From the NCBI GenBank assembly GCA_001897835.1, contig MKUN01000028.1, positions 310,001 through 374,000 on the forward strand: a stretch of 64,000 nt of DNA. Reading direction: 5' to 3'. Shown one piece after another: positions 25,383-34,700 of the stretch (position 1 is its first letter; the number at the start of each line of letters is the position of its first letter). Source of the DNA: Bacteroidetes bacterium 46-16. GTDB taxonomy: Bacteria > Bacteroidota > Bacteroidia > Chitinophagales > Chitinophagaceae. The translations under genes were made by a program, and so were the position numbers. The notes under the pieces are model-generated. The model made no database searches and was not told the origin of the DNA. It was given only the letters and a program-made list of their open reading frames with translations.

Positions 25383-26552
25383 ATGGAAGAGATCGTTACC
25401 CCAATAGGGATTACTAATTATCGCAACACCAATCAGAAGTTTGGTATTAAAGACAAAGACCGTCTAAGGCATATCTATGTCATCGGCAAAACGGGTGTCG
25501 GTAAAAGCACCTTGCTTAAAAATATGGCCCTCTCAGACATTTATCGGGGCAATGGGTTATGTATTCTCGACCCACACGGGGATATTGCCGTTGAGATCAT
25601 TGAACACATACCGAAGTGGCGGACAAAAGACCTGGTCTATTTCAATCCCAGGGACATGGACAATGTCATTGCCTTTAATCCCCTGCACGGCATACAACCG
25701 AAATACCATCACCTTGTCGCCTCCGGCCTGGTGTCGGCCTTCAAAAAGATATGGGCGGACAGCTGGGGGCCGAGAATGGATTACATATTGCGGTATGTGA
25801 TCCTGACCCTCCTTTGGGTGCCTGATGTCACGCTCTTAGACATACAGCCCTTGCTTACGGATGAGGCCTATCGTAACCGAGTACTGATACATGTAAAGGA
25901 GCAGTACATACTCGATTATTGGGACAAAGAGTTTGCTAAATACAATAAGGCCTTCCGCATGGAGGCCATTAGCCCTATCCTCAACAAGACAGGCCTATTC
26001 TTGTCCAGCGCACCGCTACGGGCTACGGTAGGCCAAAAGGCGCGGGATTTGCGCTTGCAGGAGATCATGGACAAGAAGAAGATACTGATCTGTAACCTGT
26101 CCAAAGGTGAGTTGGGAGAGGAGGCCAGTTCCCTGCTTGGTTCGATGATCCTCTCTACAATACAGCAGGCCGCTTTGTACCGTGCCCGACTGCCCCAAGA
26201 GCAGCGGGTGCCGTTCTACTGCTATATAGACGAGGCACAAAGTTTTCTGACTCTGTCCTTTGTAGGTATTCTGGCCGAGGCCAGGAAGTACACTCTATCC
26301 CTGTTTATGGCACACCAGTACATAGAGCAGTTGGATGAACGGATACGGACTGCCATCTTTGGAAATGTTGGGACCATCATCTCTTTCCGGGTCGGAGCAC
26401 CCGATGCAGAATATTTGGCCAAAGAGTTTTACCCGGTATTTGATGTTGAGGATTTGATCGCCCTTCCGAGGTATTCAATGTATCTGAAGTTAATAGTCGA
26501 TGGGGCTACAAGTGCACCCTTTAGTGCTACTTCGCTACCTGAAACTTATTAA
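25383..26552 (+). CDS. VirD4/HerA-like DNA-translocating ATPase
   Basis: A 389-residue RecA-fold ATPase of the DUF87/type IV coupling type. Walker A is GKTGVGKST at residues 35-43, followed by GLCILDPHGDIAVEIIEHIP. Walker B is FYCYIDEAQSF near 278, and AEARKYTLSLFMAHQYIEQL is a typical sensor/arginine-finger region. No membrane segment is visible. It is a paralog of the central part of the 1007-residue protein at 31747, on the other side of the E1-E2 operon. It may pump DNA in conjugation or in a defence machine. An upstream membrane protein at 24278 could be its anchor (speculative). Confidence 0.85.
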   Translation: MEEIVTPIGITNYRNTNQKFGIKDKDRLRHIYVIGKTGVGKSTLLKNMALSDIYRGNGLCILDPHGDIAVEIIEHIPKWRTKDLVYFNPRDMDNVIAFNPLHGIQPKYHHLVASGLVSAFKKIWADSWGPRMDYILRYVILTLLWVPDVTLLDIQPLLTDEAYRNRVLIHVKEQYILDYWDKEFAKYNKAFRMEAISPILNKTGLFLSSAPLRATVGQKARDLRLQEIMDKKKILICNLSKGELGEEASSLLGSMILSTIQQAALYRARLPQEQRVPFYCYIDEAQSFLTLSFVGILAEARKYTLSLFMAHQYIEQLDERIRTAIFGNVGTIISFRVGAPDAEYLAKEFYPVFDVEDLIALPRYSMYLKLIVDGATSAPFSATSLPETY

Positions 26553-26742
26553 AATTTAAACAATTGTACAATTTTCCCTAGAAAAGACTCGATAAACTCA
26601 ACGGTAGCGCTTCAAAGTGTACCGTACATTATCCCTAAAATGCGAGAAACTAGTTTAGACATTTGAAAATGTTGAGATTATTTTTTTACTGGATTGGTGC
26701 AATGGATAAGCATTTTAACATTAAAAAAGTAAAACAATATCT

Positions 26743-27237
26743 TTAACGGTAAACATTAATGTGTGTTTCAAAAATCTCATCAAATAATGATGCACACTTG
26801 CGTTTATTTCTATAAGTCCATATTTTAAATACAAGTTGAGGCGGCGCAGCAACAAGCATAATTGGTGTGCTAATTCTTGCCCTTTTATATTTTGCTATTT
26901 TTCTTAGTGTGCTTCTATCTTGCCCACTCAGATACGCTGTTGAATATGGATGAGTATGCCAGTCTCCTATGTAAGTTTCACAACAGCCAGAATCCAAATA
27001 AACTTTTGCAATCTCTGCCTCATGAAATTCCTGGTCAGGGAGAAAAGAACTACGTCTATGGATAGCTTTAGGACCAGGACCAATTATCTTTGTAACAACA
27101 AATTCAGTATCAGAAGTCTTATAACCTACCAGCACTCCTCCTGTTTCATTTGGAAGTTTATTCCTACCTTCTTGAAATATTTCCTGTATCACAATATCGC
27201 TTACCCATACTTTAACTTCATATGTTTTTAGTTCCAC
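26743..27237 (-). CDS. JAMM/MPN metalloprotease, Cap3-like
   Basis: A 164-residue JAB-domain protein, expected to cleave isopeptide or C-terminal peptide bonds of a ubiquitin-like modifier. The JAMM metal site is complete: Glu31 in NETGGVLVG, His94 and His96 in DWHTHP, then Ser104 and Asp107 in SGQD. The length equals that of Cap3 of type II CBASS. It overlaps the E2-E1 gene by 20 bases, so the two are co-translated as in Cap2-Cap3 pairs. It would release or mature conjugates, perhaps of the Gly-terminated protein encoded two genes upstream (inference). Convergent with the ATPase gene at 25383. Confidence 0.88.
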   Translation of the reverse strand: MELKTYEVKVWVSDIVIQEIFQEGRNKLPNETGGVLVGYKTSDTEFVVTKIIGPGPKAIHRRSSFLPDQEFHEAEIAKVYLDSGCCETYIGDWHTHPYSTAYLSGQDRSTLRKIAKYKRARISTPIMLVAAPPQLVFKIWTYRNKRKCASLFDEIFETHINVYR

Positions 27238-29041
27238 AATAAGGACAGTTTGGGTGTTTCTTTAATTGATATTCTGCCCATTGGGGCAAAATAGATTGAT
27301 AATCTTTATCTACTAAAGATAATACTCCAACATCAGCTTTCAAATCAGTATACCCTCCCTCTAGTGCGGTTAAAATGCCAATCGCCATTCTCACGCCAGC
27401 TAATGCAATATTTTGTAACTCAAAACTTGTCCCAACAAATGAAATGTCCCCGCATCCAGCAGCTTGGATATTCCCATCTGGATTTGCCGGGGGATCAGGT
27501 ATTGAGCCATCTTCCAAGGCATATCTTAAGCACATCCAACAACCTTCCGTTTGACTAGGAACAACCTTCAGTACAACACCACCCCATACTCCCGGTGTCG
27601 CATATATTGATACAAAAGGAAGATTTCTTTTTTTTGCCTCATTAAACAAAAAGTGGCTTATGCCAATTTCAGCAGTTGCATCATAGATTAAAGAAGCTTT
27701 ATCAAGGATGGGCGAAAGCTTATCCTTTTGAATTTCAGTAATCACATCCTCTGCAGCAATAGCGGCAGCACCAATTCTGTAGACATCGCTAACAATGTCT
27801 GTATTAGGATAGTTTTCTGATAAAAAATTTTTCAACGCATCCGTTTTGAACTGTCCTGCGTATTTTAGTCCGAGTGGCCATCTGATAAATGTGCCTGCAT
27901 CAACAGTATCAATATCTAGCAGGCCTAATCTGCCAATTCCATTCCTTGCAAATTCTATGGCTGACGGAGCCCCTAATGCACCTAAGCCGATAACTGCAAT
28001 ATTTTTATCAGCTAATGGGCTTAACGATGGGGCTCTAAAAGATAAATCATTTCTACTAATGTGATTGACCTTGGAATAATATAAGTGTTTTTCCTTGACT
28101 TTTTTTATTCCGCCATCTTTTTTTCGTACCGGTTTTAAAAAATCCAACGTTGATATAAAAAGCCATCCTTGCCCTATTTCTCCCGGCCTAATCTCTTCGG
28201 GAAATGTTAGCCCCACTATTTCCTTAAGTATCCCTTCGGGTTTCGACAATTTCACTTCCTGCCTGTATTCCTTAAATCGCTCATTACGTTTTTCCAATTC
28301 AGATTTTAACCAAGCTAAATCCTTTCCTGCATCGAATGATGGTGGATATTTGTCCAATTTATAAATAGGAACTCTAACAGTCTCATCATACAGGCCTTTA
28401 ATATTGTCTTTTGCATCAGCGATTCTGTTACCATGCTCATCGAACTGTCGTAAGGCAAACATGTGAAATGGCCAAACTGGACGGGTTTTATAACCCAAAT
28501 CAACACTCCCGATTAAACTAGCACTATGCCCGGTGGCCGGGATCGCATCGTATGCAGTAGTGTCGAATAAAATGGGAGCAGTGTTAACTGTTTGATAGTA
28601 CTCGCTAACAGGTTCTGCCTGCTCCTCTGGATTATCTTTAAGAATGTCCGATGATGTCTGTTCCCCCTCTGTTAAGACTTTCCAAAGTTGTTCGTTGAGA
28701 AGCGTTACTAACAACGTTTCAGGCAGCCAATAGCTTGTCTGCCGTGGCAGTAGACAAAGATTTTTGCCAGTTAAATTCTGATGCCTGGCTAAAGCAATAT
28801 TTAGTGCGTAAACTTGTGGTCTGCTGTATGGATATATATCTGGAAATACCACTGTTAGTTCAAGCGGCAAAAATTTATCCGGAATATCCAAAAGGATACT
28901 TTCCGCAGTGATGGTCAAATTAAGCCTTAGAACGCCATACTTTTTGGCGTTTTCATCTACTTGATAGGAAATTTTAGCGGCCTCGAGGGCCGCTATTTCT
29001 TTATCATACCGTTCTTTATTTTCATCAAACCAATTATTCAT
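27218..29041 (-). CDS. E2-E1 fusion ubiquitin-transfer enzyme, Cap2-like
   Basis: A 607-residue protein with Cap2 architecture. Residues 1-125 resemble an E2/UBC domain (FPDIYPYSRPQVY, then HQNLTGKNLCLLP with candidate catalytic Cys96). A linker of about 200 residues follows. From 345 comes a ThiF/E1 adenylation domain: IAVIGLGALGAP (352-357 nucleotide loop), the FIRWPLG segment, and DATAEIG. CWMC (501-504) and CPYC (599-602) form the zinc site, and Cys530 in AAGCGD is the candidate E1 cysteine. It would adenylate the C-terminus of a partner protein and pass it via Cys530 and Cys96 to a target. Unlike CBASS, no CD-NTase is encoded nearby; the adjacent 116-residue protein ending in Gly is the obvious substrate candidate. 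Confidence 0.88.
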   Translation of the reverse strand: MNNWFDENKERYDKEIAALEAAKISYQVDENAKKYGVLRLNLTITAESILLDIPDKFLPLELTVVFPDIYPYSRPQVYALNIALARHQNLTGKNLCLLPRQTSYWLPETLLVTLLNEQLWKVLTEGEQTSSDILKDNPEEQAEPVSEYYQTVNTAPILFDTTAYDAIPATGHSASLIGSVDLGYKTRPVWPFHMFALRQFDEHGNRIADAKDNIKGLYDETVRVPIYKLDKYPPSFDAGKDLAWLKSELEKRNERFKEYRQEVKLSKPEGILKEIVGLTFPEEIRPGEIGQGWLFISTLDFLKPVRKKDGGIKKVKEKHLYYSKVNHISRNDLSFRAPSLSPLADKNIAVIGLGALGAPSAIEFARNGIGRLGLLDIDTVDAGTFIRWPLGLKYAGQFKTDALKNFLSENYPNTDIVSDVYRIGAAAIAAEDVITEIQKDKLSPILDKASLIYDATAEIGISHFLFNEAKKRNLPFVSIYATPGVWGGVVLKVVPSQTEGCWMCLRYALEDGSIPDPPANPDGNIQAAGCGDISFVGTSFELQNIALAGVRMAIGILTALEGGYTDLKADVGVLSLVDKDYQSILPQWAEYQLKKHPNCPYCGTKNI

Positions 29042-29051
29042 ACGTACTTAT

Positions 29052-29402
29052 TTAACCAACTTGTCGTTTGCCTGGAGGTGTGGGAGGATTTTTGGGACCT
29101 GGATCGGGTTTCGGAGGAGGTGTGCCGCCGCTGGAATCATCATTATCTTCCAAACCAAGTCGTTTCATTACGCATTCTACAAAAGTTTTTCTGGGCCTTG
29201 GAGCATGAATTGTTTTACAGCAAAGCCCAATAGCCTCTTTTATCTTTGCATCAGAGATTTCTGGATAATGCTTCTTAATTTTTTTTACGAGGTACTCCAC
29301 TTCCCATTCCTCTTCACAGGAAAAGAAAAGCCTATCCTCTTTTTTCTTTTTTTTGTCGTCGTAGTCCGACCAATCTTCTGATAAAACTTTTTTTGATGAC
29401 AT
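29052..29402 (-). CDS. Small protein with Pro-rich tail ending in Gly; candidate modifier
   Basis: A 116-residue protein. Residues 1-25 are charged and flexible. 26-84 form a compact helical domain (FFSCEEEWEVEYLVKKIKKH, AIGLCCKTIHAPRPRK, ECVMKRLGL) with four Cys. 85-116 is a disordered Gly/Pro tail (GGTPPPKPDPGPKNPPTPP) ending GKRQVG. I do not recognise the domain; it is not an obvious beta-grasp fold. The terminal Gly on a flexible tail, ten bases before the E2-E1 gene, is what an E1 needs to activate a C-terminus, much as CD-NTases are activated by Cap2. Alternatively it is an adaptor for the HNH protein. The conjugation role is inferred. Confidence 0.65.
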   Translation of the reverse strand: MSSKKVLSEDWSDYDDKKKKKEDRLFFSCEEEWEVEYLVKKIKKHYPEISDAKIKEAIGLCCKTIHAPRPRKTFVECVMKRLGLEDNDDSSGGTPPPKPDPGPKNPPTPPGKRQVG

Positions 29403-29432
29403 GATCTTAATTTTTTTGTTTACAATTAAATA

Positions 29433-29852
29433 TTAGCGTTTGGGCGATATTTCATTTCCTATTATGCCCCCAATAGCTCCACCTACTAGTGTTCCTACTG
29501 GCCCAAAGGCAGAGCCTGCAATCGCACAAAGGGTCACGGCTGTAATAGTATTAACTTCTTTAAGTTCTTGCTTTTTCTTTGCAGCATACGGTGCGCGGGA
29601 TTTATTATTCCAGCTTCTCGCAGTTTTTGCATGGTAAGTACTTTTATCTAAGTTACACTTGACGCATGCGGGAAATAAATTATTAACGTGATTGGTACCA
29701 CCATTAGCCTTTGCTTTGCTGTGATCAACATGCCAAGCTCCGCGAGACCCATATGATCCGTAGTTAGAAAAGGCCAGTTTTTTATGGCATATGTGACAGC
29801 AGCCGTCTGTCTTATCAAATATCTTATTTAACTTTTCGTTATCGTATCCCAT
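29433..29852 (-). CDS. HNH nuclease with C-terminal glycine-zipper membrane segment
   Basis: A 139-residue protein. An HNH domain spans residues about 10-75: zinc Cys in CCHIC (Cys19, Cys22) and ACVKC (Cys63, Cys66), catalytic VDH (His44), and NHVNNL with Asn58, all intact. A basic linker precedes a hydrophobic glycine-zipper segment (about 102-132; GPVGTLVGGAIGGIIG) that could insert in membranes or oligomerise. A nuclease with such a tail suggests an effector held at the membrane until activation. It lies 30 bases before the Gly-tailed gene and 108 bases after the WYL regulator. Confidence 0.85.
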   Translation of the reverse strand: MGYDNEKLNKIFDKTDGCCHICHKKLAFSNYGSYGSRGAWHVDHSKAKANGGTNHVNNLFPACVKCNLDKSTYHAKTARSWNNKSRAPYAAKKKQELKEVNTITAVTLCAIAGSAFGPVGTLVGGAIGGIIGNEISPKR

Positions 29853-29912
29853 ATAAATGTGTTTGAATGATTCAACATCTTACTTTAGACGAACAATACA
29901 AAGAAATACAGC

Positions 29913-29937
29913 CATGGCGAACTGATAATTCGCCATG
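29913..29937 (-). promoter_or_regulatory. 9-bp inverted repeat between WYL and HNH genes
   Basis: CATGGCGAA and its exact complement TTCGCCATG surround 7 bases in the only sizable gap of the operon. No U-run follows leftward, so an operator for the WYL protein is more likely than a terminator; on the other strand it is followed by TAAAAAAATTT. Confidence 0.5.
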
Positions 29938-29960
29938 TAAAAAAATTTCAAATTTAATAT

Positions 29961-30962
29961 TCAATAATGTAAGCAGCCAGCTTTTAAGGCTTGGCAAACC
30001 TTATCTGCGATGTGCTTTGGTGAGATAATTTTCACGTCAGGTGTTTTGCCTAAAATAAATTCGTAAAACTCGTAGGAAGGAATAATTTTAATAGATATAG
30101 TCAATCCGTTCCGGTTATCTTTTACAGTGGTTTGAGTCGCATGGATAGGTAATGACCGAATATAGGGTGCTTCCTGTTTTGAAAACCAAATAATAATCTT
30201 TTCTACGGGATCATCTGGCGTGGTAATACCAAATGAGAATTTAAAATAATTTTCAGGATCAAATGCTTCAATATTGCTATATTTTTCATCTAGTACCTTT
30301 ACATTACTCATCCTATCCAACCCGAATATTGCAATGTTATTGTGCAGTTGGGTCTTGCATATTAAATACCATCTGTTTTTAAATTCCTTTAAAAAATATG
30401 GCGCAACAATTCTTGAACTCGTTTCATTATCGTTGAATTTCTGGTAGTCGAACGAAACAATCTGTTTTTCAACTATGGCCTCAACCAAACTTGAAATGTA
30501 TTCATTCCCTCTTACGATTGGCACAGTATCAGTCTGAATAATCTGTTCTACCTTATTACCTCCGGCCAGCTTTTGCTTGATGTCGAGCCCTGCAATTACT
30601 TTTTGAATCGCAGAAGAGAAGTCATCAAAAATGCTGTAACCGCTATAAAGAGCCAAACGCGCTGCATAAAACTTTAATGCTCTTAGTTCACTTTCTCGTA
30701 AATTGAATTTAGTAATAGAGTAGTTGTTATCTGTATATCTATAGGCTCGTTTTTTACTATCATATTCAATCGGCGCATGATATCCAACTTTTGGATCATA
30801 ACGCATTGCTTCAATATCTTTTTGTATTGTACGTGGTTTGACCTCCTTTCCAAGATATTCGGAAATTACTTTTACCAATCTTACTGTATTCACGGAAGGC
30901 CAACGTCTAAGCTCTCGGTCAATAATATTAAATCTAATGGATTGCGAATACGATTTCGGCAT
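29961..30962 (-). CDS. WYL-domain transcriptional regulator, CapW-like
   Basis: A 333-residue regulator. The N-terminal winged-helix region (about 1-70; LVKVISEYLGKEVKPRTIQK) is followed by a linker and a WYL domain (about 160-240; IVSFDYQKFND, then FKNRWYLICKTQL, where WYL is literal), and a C-terminal WCX-like part. WYL proteins sense nucleic-acid ligands and commonly repress defence operons; CapW does so for CBASS. As the first gene of the leftward set, with palindromes on both sides, it probably represses HNH-tail-E1-JAMM until infection or DNA damage. Ligand unknown. Confidence 0.88.
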   Translation of the reverse strand: MPKSYSQSIRFNIIDRELRRWPSVNTVRLVKVISEYLGKEVKPRTIQKDIEAMRYDPKVGYHAPIEYDSKKRAYRYTDNNYSITKFNLRESELRALKFYAARLALYSGYSIFDDFSSAIQKVIAGLDIKQKLAGGNKVEQIIQTDTVPIVRGNEYISSLVEAIVEKQIVSFDYQKFNDNETSSRIVAPYFLKEFKNRWYLICKTQLHNNIAIFGLDRMSNVKVLDEKYSNIEAFDPENYFKFSFGITTPDDPVEKIIIWFSKQEAPYIRSLPIHATQTTVKDNRNGLTISIKIIPSYEFYEFILGKTPDVKIISPKHIADKVCQALKAGCLHY

Positions 30963-31025
30963 AACTAATTATGTATATTTATATGCGTGTAAACATAAAA
31001 AGTAATCAGGACATGTGGTACGGGA

Positions 31026-31077
31026 AAAACACGGTATTTAGCCAAGCTTAATTTTTTACCTAGTGATACCGTGTTTT
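31026..31077. promoter_or_regulatory. 12-bp inverted repeat upstream of the WYL gene
   Basis: AAAACACGGTAT at 31026-31037 and its exact complement at 31066-31077 lie in the divergent gap between the WYL regulator (start 30962) and the membrane protein at 31144. Candidate autoregulatory operator, or a terminator-like hairpin. Confidence 0.5.
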
Positions 31078-31143
31078 CACGCTTGACAAGGAGTAGCAGA
31101 ATCCTAAATTTTACACTATTCTTTCACCCAAAATATATCTACT

Positions 31144-31746
31144 ATGTATGGATTTCTGCAATTCCTGCTTGACAACGCATGGGTCATCTTCAAATATATC
31201 GGTATCTTTTGCCTCATATGGGTCATATTTTCGTACTTCACCAGCCCGATCCGCAGCTTTGATAACATCACCAATACCTGGTATCAGCCCTTCGCCGATC
31301 AGCACTATTCCGTTTCTGATTTCTATACTTTAGTGGAGGAGATGCTGAAGGAAAAGAAGATCAAGAACCTTGAAATAAGCCGGGTACATCATTCTGAGCA
31401 ATATGTACTCTCATCACGGCAATACCTCCAGATACTTTGGGGAGATCAAATGGTCCTGGTCTGCGCATCGCCATTCGGGACCGATTTCTTTATTTCCGTC
31501 CGGCATGGGCAGCCGCTTAATTTCTTACAAGACTTTTTCATGCGCATACCGAAAATTGGTAAATGGATCGCAGCCGCGTATTTCCACAAAAGCTTTTATA
31601 GACTGGACACGGACGCGATGTTTCAGGCTACCGTGAAATATTGCATTGACCATGCCATACAGCGCATGACGGCCGCCATTGCCGGCCGCATGGACATTGC
31701 ACCAGAAATAGGCACGGCATCCCATTCCTCTATCCACCCGGCATAG
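31144..31746 (+). CDS. Membrane-anchored partner of the large ATPase
   Basis: A 200-residue protein with one N-terminal transmembrane helix (VIFKYIGIFCLIWVIFSYF, about 14-32) and a soluble alpha/beta domain (SDFYTLVEEMLKEKKIKN, then ILWGDQMVLVCASPFGTDFF). No family is recognised. Its stop TAG is directly followed by the ATG of the 1007-residue ATPase, a strong sign of translational coupling, so it may anchor that ATPase at the membrane. Confidence 0.7.
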   Translation: MYGFLQFLLDNAWVIFKYIGIFCLIWVIFSYFTSPIRSFDNITNTWYQPFADQHYSVSDFYTLVEEMLKEKKIKNLEISRVHHSEQYVLSSRQYLQILWGDQMVLVCASPFGTDFFISVRHGQPLNFLQDFFMRIPKIGKWIAAAYFHKSFYRLDTDAMFQATVKYCIDHAIQRMTAAIAGRMDIAPEIGTASHSSIHPA

Positions 31747-34700
31747 ATGCAGCACTCCCTTTCAGAACGGCTTACTACCCAATTCTATGAATGGGAGATC
31801 CGCTGCCGCGGCTGGGAAGCCTATCCCCTGTCCGTAGACCTCGAGCCGCCCTTTGTCCCCTTCTTCGGTCATTGGGTGCCGCCCGTGCCCGTCCCGGACG
31901 ATGGCAAACGGCCAACTATCCTCGGCCACATCGTAAACGCATTCTTGCCTAAAAAGAAACCGCAGGTTATAGAAGAAGATAACGAACCGCTTCCCCCATA
32001 TCTCTTTGACCGCACCTACCCATTTAAGGTCTTTACCCTCACCATACCCAAAGGCTACAGGGTCGGGGCACAGGAAACGGAACAGTTGCTCCTGATGCTA
32101 TCCAACACCCACTACCTCTTAAGCTTCGAGATCATCGGCAGTGCTACCCGTATCTCCCTGCAACTGGTCTGCAGGACACCGGACGCGGCCTATGTGTACA
32201 ATCAGGTCAAGGCCTATTTTCCTAGTTGCACCATCACGGAGCAGCCGGACCGCATAGTGGAGATCGTAAACCAAGGCGTCTTGGGCTATACGCAGGACTA
32301 TGGCCTGCGGGATGAGTTCATGCGCCCGCTCGTCATGACCGATCGTTTGGATATAGACCCTTTCATCGGTCTCTTTGCAACATTGGAAAACTTACAGGAA
32401 CAGGAATATGCCGTGATACAGGTACTCTTTAAAGGCACCGTCAATCCCTGGGCGGAGAGCATCATGCGCTCTGTCATAGGCACGGATGGCAAATCTTCAT
32501 TCTTTGCAGATGCGCCGGAGATGGTACAGCTCGCCAAAGAGAAGATATCCGCACCGCTTCACGCGGTCGTGCTGCGGACATTTGTCAGCAGTACCTCGGA
32601 ACAAAGTGTGTACCGACTTTCAAAATCGGTAGAAAGTGCGTTCGTTCGCGTATATACAAATTCCTACAACTCCCTCATCCCCCTAAACCCTCCCGGTGAA
32701 GATTTCCAAGAGAACGTAGACAACCTGTTGCTCCGGGAATCGCAACGGCTGGGCATGCTCTTAAATAGCCGGGAGCTTGCAACCATCGTACACTTCCCTT
32801 CCGAGTGCATTACCACTGCCAAACTGGAACGAGATGCACGGAAGACCAAAGCAGCCCCGGCCATTACGGAAGGCCATAAGCTGGTACTTGGCCTGAACAC
32901 CCATGCCGGCCGGGAAAAGCCGGTTACCGTCTCCAATGCCCAGCGATTGAAACACACCCACATCATAGGAGCAACCGGCACTGGCAAGTCCACCTTTTTG
33001 CAGAGTATCATTTGCCAGGACATACAAAATGGCGAAGGGCTTTGCGTGCTTGACCCGCATGGTGACCTGATCGAGAGCATATTGCCCTATATACCGGAAT
33101 CCCGCATTGACGATGTCCTCCTTATAGACCCCGCAGACGGGGCCTACCCGGTGGGCTTCAACATACTCAATGCTCATTCGGAGATAGAGAAGGACATCCT
33201 ATCCTCCGATCTCGTAGCGGTCTTTAAACGCCTGAGCACGAGCTGGGGCGACCAGATGAACAGCGTCTTTGCCAATGCCATACTGGCCTTCTTAGAGAGC
33301 AGGCAGGGCGGAACACTGGTAGACCTCCGGCGCTTCCTGGTAGAGAAGGGCTTCCGGGACAGCTACCTCAAAGGCGTATCTGACCCAAGCATAGTCTACT
33401 ACTGGCAGAAGGAATATCCCCTGCTTAAATCCGGCTCTATAGGGCCGATCCTGACCCGTTTAGACACCTTCCTACGGCCTAAGCTCATCCGTAACATGGT
33501 CGCCCAAAAGAAAGGGTTGGATTTCGAGCACATACTGGATAGTAAGAAGATCGTGCTGGTCAAGCTGTCGCAGGGGCTTATTGGCACAGAGAACAGTTAC
33601 CTATTAGGGACGTTCTTCATCACCAAGTTCTACCAGGCTGCAATGGCAAGACAGGCCAAGGGCAAGGAGGAGCGCCGGGATTACTTCCTCTACATAGACG
33701 AGTTCCAAAATTTCATCACGCCCTCCATGAGCGCCATTCTATCCGGGGCCAGGAAGTACCATTTGGGACTGATACTGGCTCACCAGGACATGCAACAGCT
33801 TGCCAAGTATGATACCGAACTGGCTAGCGCCGTGGCCGCTAATGCGGGAACAAGGATATGTTTCCGTTTGGGAGACACAGATGCAAAGCGCTTCGAGAGC
33901 GGCTTTTCCTTCTTCACACGGGAAGACCTGGAGAACCTGCATACCGGGGAGGCTGTCGGGCGCATTGAGCGGCCGGACTATGATTTCAGCCTTACTACTA
34001 TTCCCCTGCAACCCATAGAAGCTGCACAAGCAAAAGCAAGAACACAGGCAGTCATCGAAAAATCACGACAGCAGTACGGCACACCCAAAGAAGAAGTAGA
34101 ACAGTCATTACTGGAATTAGCAGGCATTTCAGGTACTACCGACATTGTACTGGAAGAAGTATCCATACCGACACCTGCCATCACCAAACCACAACCATTG
34201 CCAGATATCCCGATCCTTACCCCGGAAGAAGAAACGGAAACAGTGGAACGCTTCATCAAACAAAAGGAAGAGACCCGGCACCGCTATTTACAGAACCTCA
34301 TCAAGCGAATGGCAGAATTGCGCGGCTATAAATCCATTGTGGAGCATCCCACACCCGGCGGGGATGGCAGAGTAGATGTGCATTTGGAACGCAACGGAAA
34401 GAAGATCGCCTGCGAAGTATGCGTCACCACAGAAACAGAATGGGAACTGCACAACATACAAAAATGCCTGGCGGCTGGTTATGACCTTGTTGTAGAGATA
34501 GCAGAGGAAAAGAAAACATTGGAAAACCTCTCCCGCAAGATAGCAGCAAGCTTTGATGAACCTGCCCGAAGTAAAATACTCACGTACACCCCGGATGACT
34601 TCTTCCAATACCTCGATACAGAACTAGCCAAAGAAGCCACTACCGAGACCCGCATTAAAGGCTATCGCGTGAAAGTGGAGTACAACGCAGAAAGCGGCGG

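Noticed and set aside
25213-25407. 64-residue gene before the 389-residue ATPase
   Set aside because: Non-ATG start, repeats derived from the tandem DNA repeat, and overlap with the ATPase start.
26743-29041. Calling the locus a standard type II CBASS
   Set aside because: Cap2- and Cap3-like genes are present, but no CD-NTase (no GS...DxD nucleotidyltransferase pattern) is found among the neighbouring translated frames.
31083-31110. Sigma70-like promoter TTGACA / TAAATT upstream of 31144
   Set aside because: Bacteroidota use a different consensus; the match is probably chance.
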